Origin: Actinomycetospora endophytica
GTDB taxonomy: Bacteria > Actinomycetota > Actinomycetes > Mycobacteriales > Pseudonocardiaceae
NCBI RefSeq assembly: GCF_021026375.1
Contig: NZ_JAJNDB010000011.1
Location: 62,001 to 126,000, forward strand
DNA length: 64,000 bases
Direction: 5' to 3'
Position 1 is the stretch's first letter, and every line of letters begins with the position of its first letter. Positions 1 through 8,423 of this stretch are shown one piece after another. The position numbers were made by a program, and so were the translations under genes. The notes below the pieces were generated by a model, which saw only the letters and a list, made by a program, of their open reading frames with translations, ran no database searches and was not told where the DNA came from.

Positions 1-1320
1 TGCGGTGCCTACGTCGCGGGCGGTATCGCCGCTGACCCCGGCCGTGCGGGCGGCGGCGACCGCGGCGCGCATGCCGCGGACGATGCCCTGGCCGTGGTCC
101 CCGTCGGCGGCGACGGCGTCGAGGCGGCCGAGCTCGTCCTCGTGCTCGGTCACCGCGGCCAGCGCGGCGGTCAGCGCGGCGGCCGCGATCCCGCCGTCGT
201 CGGGGTCGGTGTCCTCGAGGGCGGGGATCGAGGATGTGGAGTCGCTGACGTTCAGCGTCAGCGATGCCGCATCGCTGACTTCTCCGGAAGCCAGCCACCC
301 ACCAGCAGGAAGCCGGAATCCCGGCGTCTCGCACGGCGCGTCGTAGAGCGCCGCGAGCTCGTCGTCGAGCGGCATCAGCGTCAGCGAGAGCCCGGCCATG
401 TCCATGCTGGTGACGAACTCGCCGACCTCCGGGCGGTACGGCGTCAGCCCGGCCGCCAGCAGCCGGGCGTGCACGCGGCCGTAGGTCACGAACAGGTCCT
501 CGTAGGTCGTGGAGCCGAGCCCGTTGAGGAGCACCGCGACGCGGCCGTCGCCGATCCGCGGGACCTGGGGAAGGAGCTGGTCGACGAGCGCGTCGGCCAG
601 CTCGTAGGCGTCCATCGCGGCGGCGGTGCGCATCCCGGGCTCGCCGTGGATGCCCAGCCCGAGCTCGACCGAGCCCGGGGCGACGGTGAACAGCGGGTCG
701 GTCTGGCCGGGCAGCGTGCAGCCGTCGAACGCGGCGCCGAACGTCCGGGTGACCTCGTTGGCGCGCTCGCCGGCCGCCATCACGGCGTCCAGGTCGTCGC
801 CCCGCTCGGCGGCGGCTCCGAGCACCTTGAAGACGAAGAAGTCGCCCGCGACGCCCCGGCGGTCGGCGGCCCGCTCGGCGGGGGCGCTCGCGACGTCGTC
901 GGTGACGATCATCTGGCGCGCCTCGATGCCCTCGGCGGCCAGGCGCCGTCCGGCGAGCCCGAAGTGCATGACGTCGCCGGCGTAGTTGCCGTAGGCGAAG
1001 ACCACGCCCGCGCCGCCGTCGACGGCCTTGGCGGTCCGGTAGGCCTGCTCGGCCGACGGGCTGGTGAACACGTCCCCGACGACGGCGGCGTCGGCGAGCC
1101 CGGGCCCGACGAGGCCGGCGAACGCCGGATAGTGCCCGCAGCCGCCGCCGACGATCACGGCGACCTTGCCCGGGCGCGGCGAGGCGTTGGACAGCACGCC
1201 GAACGCGTCGGGCGCCTTGCGGACGGTGCGCGAGTAGGCGGCGCACAGGCCGTCGACCCAGCGCTGCTTGAACGTCGTGGGGTCGGAGAGCGTGGTGGGC
1301 GGGGTGTCGACGGTGGTCAT
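1..1320 (-). CDS. DhaK-DhaL fusion dihydroxyacetone/erythrulose-type kinase (partial)
   Basis: The reading frame starts at ATG 1320 and stays open to the left window edge, so the 3' end is missing. Residues ~15-340 are a DhaK domain with a glycine-rich VIVGGGCGHYPAF stretch and the LGIHGEPG motif (His ~225) that covalently holds the keto-sugar in this family. Residues ~375 onward begin a DhaL ATP-binding domain with the DGDHGQG metal ligands. The fusion means an ATP-dependent rather than PTS-dependent enzyme. In actinobacteria such fusions phosphorylate dihydroxyacetone or L-erythrulose in polyol breakdown; the substrate here is inferred only from the adjacent permease and kinase. Start ATG overlaps the HAD stop by 4 bp. 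Oddly, the linker between the two domains (residues ~348-364) is encoded by a palindromic repeat that recurs at 48019-48068. Confidence 0.9.
   Translation of the reverse strand, partial: MTTVDTPPTTLSDPTTFKQRWVDGLCAAYSRTVRKAPDAFGVLSNASPRPGKVAVIVGGGCGHYPAFAGLVGPGLADAAVVGDVFTSPSAEQAYRTAKAVDGGAGVVFAYGNYAGDVMHFGLAGRRLAAEGIEARQMIVTDDVASAPAERAADRRGVAGDFFVFKVLGAAAERGDDLDAVMAAGERANEVTRTFGAAFDGCTLPGQTDPLFTVAPGSVELGLGIHGEPGMRTAAAMDAYELADALVDQLLPQVPRIGDGRVAVLLNGLGSTTYEDLFVTYGRVHARLLAAGLTPYRPEVGEFVTSMDMAGLSLTLMPLDDELAALYDAPCETPGFRLPAGGWLASGEVSDAASLTLNVSDSTSSIPALEDTDPDDGGIAAAALTAALAAVTEHEDELGRLDAVAADGDHGQGIVRGMRAAVAAARTAGVSGDTARDVGTA
230..279. repeat. 50-bp double-palindrome repeat, copy 1 (inside DhaKL gene)
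   Basis: This unit matches 48019-48068 at 46 of 50 positions in the same orientation. It contains two hairpins in a row: CTGACG/CGTCAG around a 5-nt loop, then CAGCGATG/CATCGCTG around a 3-nt loop. It lies in frame within the DhaK-DhaL linker and adds no stop codon. The structure resembles bacterial REP-type palindromic elements, but I do not recognise a named family. Confidence 0.8.
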
Positions 1321-2021
1321 CGCACGGCCCCCTCGGTGGCCTGGTCGAGCAGCGCCACGAGCTCGTCGCGCGCCCCCTCGACGCCGTCGGCGACGTGCCC
1401 GGCCAGGGCGATCGCGTCGGGCTTGGGCGGGTAGGTGGGGTTCGGGATGGCGACGACGGTCATGCCCGCGGCCGCCGCGGCCCGGATGCCGTTGCTGGAG
1501 TCCTCGACCGCGAGGCACCGCCGCGGATCGGCGTCGAGCCGGCGGGCGGCCTCGAGGTAGACGTCCGGGCCGGGCTTGCCCCGGTCGACCTCGGCGGAGG
1601 AGACCGTCGCCCCGAACGACGAGGTGAGGTCGTTCCGGTCGAGCACGGCGTCGACGAGACGACGCGGCGCGGAGGTGGCCAGCGCGACCGGCACCCGCTC
1701 CGCGATCTCCCGGACCATCGCGACGGCGCCGTCGTAGGGCTCCATCCGGCCGGCCCACAGCGCCCGGACCATGTCGTCGACGACGGCCTGTTCACTGGTC
1801 GCGGCGTCGTCGTGCCCGCCCGCCCGCTCGGCCAGGTAGGCCGACCACTCGGGGGCGCTCATGCCCTGCACGTGCGCGGTGTCGTCGGCGGTCCAGACGA
1901 CGCCGTGGTGGGCGGCGTACCGGGTCCAGCACTCCTCCCAGAGGTGCTCGCTCTCGATGAGCACGCCGTCGAGGTCGAAGACCACCGCGGTGGGGCCCGG
2001 GGGTGGGTGGACACTCATCAT
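1317..2021 (-). CDS. HAD-superfamily phosphatase, beta-phosphoglucomutase-like
   Basis: A 234-residue HAD hydrolase with motif I VVFDLDGVLIES near residue 14, a helical cap at ~30-95, motif II ATSAP near 117, and motif IV VEDSSNGIRAA near 172. Length and the cap type fit the subfamily of small sugar-phosphate phosphatases and phosphoglucomutases. The start is a double ATG (2021/2018) behind GGAGGAG. Its stop overlaps the DhaKL start (ATGA), so the two are translationally coupled. It is divergent from the DeoR regulator, with a candidate operator at 2041-2054 just upstream. It probably acts on a phosphorylated intermediate of the same sugar/polyol pathway; the substrate is unknown. Confidence 0.85.
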   Translation of the reverse strand: MMSVHPPPGPTAVVFDLDGVLIESEHLWEECWTRYAAHHGVVWTADDTAHVQGMSAPEWSAYLAERAGGHDDAATSEQAVVDDMVRALWAGRMEPYDGAVAMVREIAERVPVALATSAPRRLVDAVLDRNDLTSSFGATVSSAEVDRGKPGPDVYLEAARRLDADPRRCLAVEDSSNGIRAAAAAGMTVVAIPNPTYPPKPDAIALAGHVADGVEGARDELVALLDQATEGAVR

Positions 2022-2040
2022 CGATCTCCTCCCAGCATGA

Positions 2041-2054
2041 CTGAGAAGTTAACA
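2041..2054. promoter_or_regulatory. Candidate DeoR operator, site 1
   Basis: CTGAGAAGTTAACA lies between the HAD gene and the DeoR gene. The reverse complement at 2963-2976 reads CTGAGAAGTTCACA (13 of 14 identical), just upstream of the permease gene. Both sites sit in locally AT-richer DNA. The role as operator is inferred from the shared position upstream of both arms of the cluster. Confidence 0.55.
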
Positions 2055-2152
2055 TCGCAAATGTGATCACGGAAGTGTCGATCGTGAACCGGCTCACGCC
2101 GCCCGGGCGCGGCCCGGCGCCGGGGACCGCGGGTATCGGCGATGCTGGTCGG

Positions 2153-2950
2153 GTGAGCAGCGAGACCCAGCCCCGGGCGGGGCACGCCCGGACCACCCGG
2201 CAGCAGCGCATCGTCGACCACGTCCTGGCCAACGGGTCGGCCAGCGCGGCGGAGCTCGTCGACCTCACCGGCGTCAGCCTCATGACGGTGCACCGCGACG
2301 TCGACGAACTGGTGCGCCGCGGCCTGGTCCGCAAGTACCGCGGGGGCGTCTCGGCCCAGCCGACCTCGGTGTTCGAGGCGCACTCGGAGTACCGCCGGGC
2401 GGTGCGCCGCAGCGAGAAGGCCATGATCGCCGAGGCCGCGCTCGCGATGGTCGAGCCCGGCTCGTCGATCATGGTCGACGACTCGTCGACAGCGTTGACG
2501 CTGGTCGAGCGCCTGCACGAGGTCGGACCGCTGACCGTCGTGACCAACTACCTGCCGGCGATCGCGCTGCTCAAGGACATGCCGGAGGTCCGGCTGATCG
2601 CCCTCGGCGGGGACTACTCGCGCACCCACGACTCGTTCGGCGGCATCGGGTGCGTCGAGGCCGTCGCCGCGATGTCGGTGGATGCGACCTTCGTGTCGAC
2701 CTCGTCGATGACGGGCTCGATGACCTACCACCAGGAGCAGGAGATCGTCATGGTCAAGCGGGCCATGCTCGACGTCGCCGCCCGCCGGGTGCTGCTCATG
2801 GACTCCGGCAAGGCGCCCCGGCGGGCGCTGCACCAGCTGCGGCCGCTCTCGGCGTTCGACGACCTCGTCGTCGACCCCGGGGTGCCCGAGGACCTCCTGC
2901 TCGAGATGCGCGAGCACACGCGGGTCACGCTGGCCGGCGTGTCGAAATAA
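2153..2950 (+). CDS. DeoR-family transcriptional regulator of the polyol cluster
   Basis: A ~265-residue DeoR-type repressor. A winged helix at residues ~15-70 (RQQRIVDHV, then SLMTVHRDVDEL as recognition helix) is followed by an isomerase-like sensor domain with VDDSSTALTL and the LGGDYS segment typical of DeoR sensors that bind phosphorylated sugars. I chose GTG 2153; an in-frame GTG at 2063 would add 30 low-complexity residues and run through the intergenic operator region. It sits between two divergent enzyme arms and probably represses both through the matching 14-bp sites at 2041-2054 and 2963-2976. Confidence 0.88.
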   Translation: MSSETQPRAGHARTTRQQRIVDHVLANGSASAAELVDLTGVSLMTVHRDVDELVRRGLVRKYRGGVSAQPTSVFEAHSEYRRAVRRSEKAMIAEAALAMVEPGSSIMVDDSSTALTLVERLHEVGPLTVVTNYLPAIALLKDMPEVRLIALGGDYSRTHDSFGGIGCVEAVAAMSVDATFVSTSSMTGSMTYHQEQEIVMVKRAMLDVAARRVLLMDSGKAPRRALHQLRPLSAFDDLVVDPGVPEDLLLEMREHTRVTLAGVSK

Positions 2951-2962
2951 CGCTCAAGTCTT

Positions 2963-2976
2963 GTGAACTTCTCAGA
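2963..2976. promoter_or_regulatory. Candidate DeoR operator, site 2
   Basis: TGTGAACTTCTCAG is the inverted counterpart of the site at 2041-2054 and lies 48 bp before the MFS start. The surrounding 2951-2995 stretch is AT-richer than its neighbours, as expected for a promoter. Confidence 0.5.
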
Positions 2977-3024
2977 TCCACTGATACATGTGAGGCGCCG
3001 CACAACGGAGTAAGGGGCGCTGAC

Positions 3025-4362
3025 ATGAGCACGACATCACCCGCCGGGACGGCCGCCGAGCGACCGCTGCTCGGCATCGAGCGCTGGGGCATCCCGTACG
3101 CGCTGCGCTGGGGCTTCGTCGGTGTCCTGATCTTCATGATCGGTGACGGCGTCGAGACCAGCTTCCTGTCGGCGTTCCTCGCCGATCCCACCGGCGGTGG
3201 TCTGTCCGGCAGTCAGGCCTCGTTCGCGACGGTCACGCTCTACGGCGTCGCCGCCCTGATCGCGTCGTGGTTCTCCGGGACGCTGTCCGCGATCTGGGGT
3301 CCGCGCCGGGTGATGTGGCTCGGCGCCGCGATCTGGGTCGTCATGGAACTGGTGTTCCTGTTCGTCGCGATCCCGGCCCAGAACGCCGCGCTCATCGTCA
3401 CCGTCTACGCGGTCCGTGGCCTCGCCTACCCGCTGTTCGCCTTCTCGTTCCTGGTGTGGATCCAGACGATCGCCGAGCCCCGGATGCGCGGATCGGCGGC
3501 CGGCTGGTTCTGGTTCGCCTTCACTGGCGGCCTCCCGACCCTCGGTGCCGCGCTCGCCGCCATCTGCGTCGGTCCGCTCGGCATCAGCGAGTACGCCACG
3601 CTGGTCATCTCACTGGTCCTGGTCGCGATCGGCGCCGCCATCGGCTGCTTCGCGGTCACCGAGCCGCACGGCCTGCGCCCGATCGCCGACGAGACCGTCG
3701 CGCACCCCCGCAGCCTCGCGCGGCTCACCGAGGGCATCGACATCCTCTGGCGCGACCGGCGCACCATCGCCGGCTTCTTCGTCCGCCTCGTCAACACCGC
3801 GCCGCAGTACGGCTTCTTCGCGATGTTCCCGTTCGTGTTCGGCCCGGACACCCCGGGCGGCGGGTTCCTGACGACGGCGCAGGTCGCCGTCCTCTCGACG
3901 GTCGCCTACGCCGCGAACATCGGCGCGAACCTCTTCTTCGGCGTCTTCGGGGACTACTTCGGCTGGCGGCGCACCGTCACCGTCTTCGGGTGCGTGGGCT
4001 GCGCCGTCGCGACGCCGCTCTGGTACTTCGGCGCCATCGCCTCGCACAGCTTCCTGCTCACCGCGATCCTGGGTGCCGTGTACGGGATCGTCCTCGCCGG
4101 CTTCGTGCCGCTCTCGGCGCTGATGCCCTCGATGGTCGCGCTCAAGGACAAGGGTGCCGCGCTGGCGATCCTCAACACCGGCGCCGGCGGCGCGGCCCTG
4201 CTCGGCCCGCTGACCGTCACCGCGCTGTTCCCGCTGTTCGGGGGCGGCGGCGTCGCGATCGCGTACTGCCTGATGTACCTGATCGTCGCCGGGGTCTCGC
4301 TGGTGATCCGTTCGGACATCGACCCGGGCGTGGTCCGACACCGGGAGGCCGCCGCCGCGTGA
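3025..4362 (+). CDS. MFS polyol/sugar permease (CsbX/RbtT-like)
   Basis: A 445-residue major facilitator protein with about 12 membrane segments, a cytoplasmic loop near 215-245 (EPHGLRPIADETVAHPRS) and GDYFGWRRTV as the second-half A-motif. The N-terminus (RWGIPYALRWGFVGVLIFMI) and the overall pattern fit the ribitol/arabitol permease group. Start ATG 3025. The end overlaps the FGGY kinase start, giving one operon permease-kinase-phosphatase. Together with the DhaKL kinase this points to uptake and phosphorylation of a short polyol or ketose. The exact substrate cannot be read from sequence. Confidence 0.85.
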   Translation: MSTTSPAGTAAERPLLGIERWGIPYALRWGFVGVLIFMIGDGVETSFLSAFLADPTGGGLSGSQASFATVTLYGVAALIASWFSGTLSAIWGPRRVMWLGAAIWVVMELVFLFVAIPAQNAALIVTVYAVRGLAYPLFAFSFLVWIQTIAEPRMRGSAAGWFWFAFTGGLPTLGAALAAICVGPLGISEYATLVISLVLVAIGAAIGCFAVTEPHGLRPIADETVAHPRSLARLTEGIDILWRDRRTIAGFFVRLVNTAPQYGFFAMFPFVFGPDTPGGGFLTTAQVAVLSTVAYAANIGANLFFGVFGDYFGWRRTVTVFGCVGCAVATPLWYFGAIASHSFLLTAILGAVYGIVLAGFVPLSALMPSMVALKDKGAALAILNTGAGGAALLGPLTVTALFPLFGGGGVAIAYCLMYLIVAGVSLVIRSDIDPGVVRHREAAAA

Positions 4363-5846
4363 GCAGGATCTGGATCGGGGTCGACCTCGGTACCCAGGGG
4401 GTCCGCGCCGTGGCCGTCGACGACGACGGCGCGGTGCGGGCCTCGGCGTCGCGCCCGCTGGAGAGCAGGCGCTGGACGGCCGAGGACGGCTCCGCCCGCC
4501 ACGAGCAGGACCCCGAGGCGTGGTGCGCGGGCGTCGACGACGTCCTCGCCGAGGTCGTCGCCGGCCTGGACCGCGACGGCAGCGGCCCGGTGGCGGGCCT
4601 CGCCGTCGACGGGACCTCCGGCACCGTCGTGCTCACCAAGCCCGACGGCACCCCGCTGACCCCGGGCGTCATGTACGACGACGCCCGGGGTCGGGCCTGT
4701 GTCGACCCGGTGCGCGCGGCGGGCGCGCAGCTCTGGGCGGAGCTGGGCTACCGGGTCGGCGAGACCTGGGCCCTGCCGACCGCGCTCGCGCTGGCCGTCG
4801 AGCACCCCGGCGCGGAGATCCGCCACCAGACCGACGTCGTCACCACCCATCTGGTCGGCGGCCCGACCGCCACCGACTCCTCGACCGCCCTGAAGACCGG
4901 CTACGACCAGCGCCGCGGCCGGTGGCCCACCGACGTCCTCGACGCCCTGGACCTCGACCGGACCCGCCTGCCCGACGTCGTCGCCCCCGGAGCGCCGCTC
5001 GGCAGGGTCGGGCCCGTGGCCGCCGCGCGGACCGGGCTCCCCACCGGCACCCCGGTCCGGGCCGGGATGACCGACGGGTGCGCCGCGCAGCTCGGCGCGG
5101 GGGCGGTCGCGCCGGGCGAGTGGAACGCCGTGCTCGGCACCACCCTCGTCGTCAAGGGCGTGACCGCCGAGCTGCTGCGCGACCCGGGCGGCACGGTCTA
5201 CTGCCACCGCAGCCCGCAGGCCGGGTGGTGGCTCCCGGGCGGCGCCTCCAACGTCGGCGCGGCGGTCCTGTCCGACGTCGTCGACCCGGCCCGCTTCGAC
5301 GCCGTGACCGCCCGGCTCGAGGCCGACCCGCCCGACGACGTCCCGGTCGTCCTGCCACTACGGGGGCGCGGCGAGCGCTTCCCGTTCGACGCTCCGGACG
5401 CAACCGGCTTCTGGCTCGACGGGGACCGTCCCCGGGGCCTGGACACGCTCGTCGCCTCGGTCGGGGAGACGGCCGCGTTCGCGGGGCTCGCGGAGGGGGT
5501 GGCGTTCGTGGAGCGGCTCGCGTTCTCCCACCTCGCCGAGCTCGGCGCCGACGTCTCCGGCACCCGCGTGATCAGCGGCGGCGCCACGATGAACCGCTGG
5601 TGGAACCGGCGGCGCGCCGCCGTGCTCGGCGTGACGCTGGCCCGCCCGCGGGCCGCCGAACCCGCCGTCGGGATGGCGCTGCTCGCGCGGGCGGCCGTCG
5701 ACGGAGCCGGCGGCGAGCCCGACCTCGTCGCCGCCCGCGACGCCATGGTGCACCGGGCGGAGACCTACGAACCCGCCCCGGACGAGGGGCTCGAGCAGCG
5801 CTACCTTCGCTTCCGGTCGGTACTCGCCGAACGGGGGTGGACGTGA
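4359..5846 (+). CDS. FGGY-family carbohydrate kinase
   Basis: A 495-residue sugar kinase with N-terminal phosphate-binding IGVDLGTQGVRAVAV, the middle VDGTSGTVVL segment, and the C-terminal FGGY domain including VISGGATMNRWWNRRRAAVLG. Length is normal for ribulo-/xylulo-/erythritol-type kinases. GTG 4359 overlaps the permease stop. The downstream phosphatase start overlaps its own stop, so the three genes are tightly coupled. It phosphorylates the imported sugar or polyol; whether it works in series or in parallel with the DhaKL-type kinase is unknown. Confidence 0.87.
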   Translation: MSRIWIGVDLGTQGVRAVAVDDDGAVRASASRPLESRRWTAEDGSARHEQDPEAWCAGVDDVLAEVVAGLDRDGSGPVAGLAVDGTSGTVVLTKPDGTPLTPGVMYDDARGRACVDPVRAAGAQLWAELGYRVGETWALPTALALAVEHPGAEIRHQTDVVTTHLVGGPTATDSSTALKTGYDQRRGRWPTDVLDALDLDRTRLPDVVAPGAPLGRVGPVAAARTGLPTGTPVRAGMTDGCAAQLGAGAVAPGEWNAVLGTTLVVKGVTAELLRDPGGTVYCHRSPQAGWWLPGGASNVGAAVLSDVVDPARFDAVTARLEADPPDDVPVVLPLRGRGERFPFDAPDATGFWLDGDRPRGLDTLVASVGETAAFAGLAEGVAFVERLAFSHLAELGADVSGTRVISGGATMNRWWNRRRAAVLGVTLARPRAAEPAVGMALLARAAVDGAGGEPDLVAARDAMVHRAETYEPAPDEGLEQRYLRFRSVLAERGWT

Positions 5847-6451
5847 CCGAGCTCGTGCTGGTGCGCCACGGCGAGACCGAGTGGCACGCCGAGAACCGCT
5901 ACGCCGGGAGCAGCGACATCGCGCTGACCCCGCGCGGCGTCGCGCAGGCCGAGGAGCTGGCCCGATGGGCCGGCAAGGCGGAGCTCGACGCCGTCCTGAC
6001 CTCGCCGCTGCGCCGCGCCCGGGACACCTCGGGGCCCGCCGCGGCGGCCGCCGGTCTCGAGGCGGTGGTCGACCGGCGGCTCGTCGAGGTCGACTTCGGC
6101 GCGGGCGAGGGACTCACCCGCGCCGAGATGGCCGCCCGGTTCCCCGAGGGGCTGGCGGCGTTCCGGGCGGCCCCCGCGTCGAGCCCGTTGCCTGGTGGCG
6201 AGACGGGGGAGGCGGCGGTCGGGCGCGCCCGACCGGTGCTCGACGAGGCCTGCCGGACCCGCCCCGACGGCCGGGTGCTCGTCGTGGCGCACCAGACCCT
6301 GCTGCGCCTCCTGCTCTGCGACCTCCTCGGGCTCCCGCTCGACCGCTACCGGACGGTCTTCCCGCGGCTCGACCCGGCGACGCTGACCGTGGTGGTGCCG
6401 GCGGAGAGCGGGCCGGCCGCGCTGCGCTGCCTCAACGCGCCGTGCGGCTGA
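5843..6451 (+). CDS. Histidine phosphatase (phosphoglycerate-mutase-like)
   Basis: A 202-residue enzyme of the RHG phosphatase family: LVLVRHGETEWH at residues ~4-15 supplies the phosphorylated histidine, SPLRRARDT (~55) a phosphate-binding arginine, VEVDFGAGEG the usual acidic segment, and VVAHQTLLRLLL (~150) the second catalytic histidine. Small members of this group remove phosphate from sugar phosphates or cofactors rather than acting as glycolytic mutases. GTG 5843 overlaps the kinase stop. It closes the operon and ends ten bases from the convergent GlxA-type regulator. Confidence 0.85.
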   Translation: MTELVLVRHGETEWHAENRYAGSSDIALTPRGVAQAEELARWAGKAELDAVLTSPLRRARDTSGPAAAAAGLEAVVDRRLVEVDFGAGEGLTRAEMAARFPEGLAAFRAAPASSPLPGGETGEAAVGRARPVLDEACRTRPDGRVLVVAHQTLLRLLLCDLLGLPLDRYRTVFPRLDPATLTVVVPAESGPAALRCLNAPCG

Positions 6452-6461
6452 GGCCGGCCGC

Positions 6462-7490
6462 TCAGGCGTCCGCGGCGGCCCGGAACGCGCTCCGGTAGCT
6501 GCTCGGCGTGGTCCCCAGCGTGGTGGCGAACCGCTGCCGGAGCGCCGCCGTCGACGGGAAGCCCGCCTCCCGGGCGACCTCGCCCATCGTCAGGTCGGTG
6601 GTCTCGAGCAGCCGCCGGGCCCGGTCGAGTCGGGCCCGCATCAGCCACTGCTTGGGGCTGGCGCCCACCTCGTCGTGGAAGCGCCGCAGCAGGCTGCGCT
6701 CCGAGAGCGCGGCGTGCCCGGCGAGGTCGGCCAGGTCCAACGGCCGGTCGAGGTGGCCCAGCGCCCAGGCGCACGTGGACGCGATGCTCGTGGTCGAGGT
6801 GTCGGGCAGCGCCGTCTCGATGAACTGGGCCTGGGCGCCGTCGCGGTGCGGCGCGACCACGTTCCAACGCGCCTGCTCGGCCGCGGCCTGGGCCCCGTGG
6901 TCGGCGCGGAGAACGTGGATGCCGAGGTCGATGCCGGCGGCCAGCCCGGCCGAGGTCAGCACGTCGCCGTCGTCGACGTAGAGCGCGTCGGAGACCACCG
7001 TGACCTCCGGGAACTGCTCGGCGAGCGCCCCGGTGGCCGCCCAGTGGGTCGTCGCGCGGCGTCCGTCGAGCACCCCCGCGTGGGCGAGAGCGAAGGCGCC
7101 GACGCAGATCGAGAGCATTCGGGCGCCGCGTTCGGCGGCTTCCCGCAGCGCCGTCAGCGACTCCTCGTCGGCCCGGGTGTCCCACGCGCGGTGGTAGCCC
7201 GGGACGGCGACGGTGTCGGCCGCCTTCAGGGCCTCGAGCCCTTCGGTGACCCCGATGTCGAACCCGTCCGCAGTCGGGATGCGGTCCCCGCCGGGCCCGC
7301 AGACCGAGAACGCGTAAAAGCCCTCGCCGGACTCGTCGAGGGTCGGGGCGTGACCGAAGATCTGCACGAGGCAGCTCAGGTCGAAGGTGAAGACACCGGG
7401 CAGGACCAGCGCGACGACACGGTGGAGCACCGGATCGAGCTTGCAGCCGGTTCCGCGCGAGGACAACCGGGCTGGCGGGAAAGTGCGCAC
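6462..7490 (-). CDS. GlxA-type transcriptional regulator (DJ-1/PfpI domain + AraC HTH)
   Basis: Residues ~20-190 form a DJ-1/PfpI-like sensor (VVALVLPGVFTFDLSC; ISICVGAFALAHAG nucleophile-elbow region), followed by two AraC helix-turn-helix motifs (~235-325), including MGEVAREAGFPSTAALRQRF. The first start is GTG 7490; GTG 7430, directly before the conserved domain (VLHRVVALVL), is a reasonable alternative and gives 322 residues. It is divergent from the PEP-mutase-like gene 78 bp away, which it may control. The ligand is unknown. Confidence 0.85.
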   Translation of the reverse strand: MRTFPPARLSSRGTGCKLDPVLHRVVALVLPGVFTFDLSCLVQIFGHAPTLDESGEGFYAFSVCGPGGDRIPTADGFDIGVTEGLEALKAADTVAVPGYHRAWDTRADEESLTALREAAERGARMLSICVGAFALAHAGVLDGRRATTHWAATGALAEQFPEVTVVSDALYVDDGDVLTSAGLAAGIDLGIHVLRADHGAQAAAEQARWNVVAPHRDGAQAQFIETALPDTSTTSIASTCAWALGHLDRPLDLADLAGHAALSERSLLRRFHDEVGASPKQWLMRARLDRARRLLETTDLTMGEVAREAGFPSTAALRQRFATTLGTTPSSYRSAFRAAADA

Positions 7491-7568
7491 ATTCGGCGGT
7501 CCGCCACCTCGTCAGGGTGCTCGGGCGTCGACAGCATGGGTGGTCCCGATCGCGAGAGGACCTGACCG

Positions 7569-8396
7569 ATGGTCGATCAGAGCGCCAAGGCCGCCGCCTT
7601 CCGGGCGCTGCACGAGGACGGGACGTTCGTGCTGCCCAACGCGTGGGACGCCGGGAGCGCGGCCATGATCGAAGCCGCCGGCGCACCCGCCGTCGCCACC
7701 ACCAGCGCCGGGGTGTCCTGGGCCCAGGGCCGCCCGGACGGCCAGAACCTGAGCCGGGACGAGATGGTGGCCGCGGTTGCCGGGATCGTGTCCACCGTCG
7801 AGCTGCCCGTGAGCGCCGACGTCGAGGGCGGCTACGGCGAGGACCCCGACGCGGTCGCGGCGACCGTCCGCGCGGTGATCGGGGCCGGTGCGGTGGGCAT
7901 CAATCTGGAGGACTCGCGGGCACCGGGCGGCCCGCTGTTCGACCCGGCCGCCCAGGCCGCGCGCATCCGCGCCGCCCGGGAGGCGGCCGCGGACGCCGGG
8001 CTGCCGGGTCTGGTGATCAACGCCCGGACCGACGTGTTCCTCTTCGGGATCGGCGAGCCCGACGGACGTCTCGAGGACGTCCTGGCCCGGGCCGCCGCCT
8101 ACACCGAGGCCGGCGCGGACAGCCTCTTCGTGCCCGGCCTGCTCGACCTGGACGTCCTCACCACGCTGACCGGGAAGGCATCCCTCCCGGTCAACGTCAT
8201 GGTGGGCCCGGGCGCGCCGGACGTCGCGACCCTGCGGGCCACCGGCGTCCGCCGCATCAGCCTCGGCCAGGCCGTCTCGCAGGCCGCGTACTCGCTGGCC
8301 CGGCGGGCCGCGGCCGAGGCCCTGACCAGCGGCACCTACGACTCACTCGCCGGCGCCGACGACTTCGGCGCGATCAACGGGGCGTTCGCGCGCTGA
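7569..8396 (+). CDS. Isocitrate lyase/PEP mutase family enzyme
   Basis: A 275-residue single-domain TIM-barrel lyase. VLPNAWDAGSA near residue 20, SADVEGGYGEDPDAV near 83 and GINLEDS near 113 match the PEP-mutase/oxaloacetate-decarboxylase-like subgroup. The KKCGH loop of true isocitrate lyases is absent. Such proteins cleave or rearrange small alpha-keto or hydroxy acids; the substrate is unresolved. It heads a four-gene run with DUF1272, AlkB and an Imm1-like protein and is divergent from the GlxA-type regulator. Confidence 0.85.
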   Translation: MVDQSAKAAAFRALHEDGTFVLPNAWDAGSAAMIEAAGAPAVATTSAGVSWAQGRPDGQNLSRDEMVAAVAGIVSTVELPVSADVEGGYGEDPDAVAATVRAVIGAGAVGINLEDSRAPGGPLFDPAAQAARIRAAREAAADAGLPGLVINARTDVFLFGIGEPDGRLEDVLARAAAYTEAGADSLFVPGLLDLDVLTTLTGKASLPVNVMVGPGAPDVATLRATGVRRISLGQAVSQAAYSLARRAAAEALTSGTYDSLAGADDFGAINGAFAR

Positions 8397-8423
8397 CGCG
8401 TTTCCCGAGAGGAGTTCCTGACC

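Noticed and set aside
94-1434. Plus-strand open frame opposite DhaKL
   Set aside because: Low-complexity antisense of a clearly recognisable kinase.
2063-2152. Earlier GTG start for the DeoR gene
   Set aside because: Adds 30 non-conserved residues (Pro/Gly-rich) across the operator/promoter region; GTG 2153 directly precedes the conserved domain.
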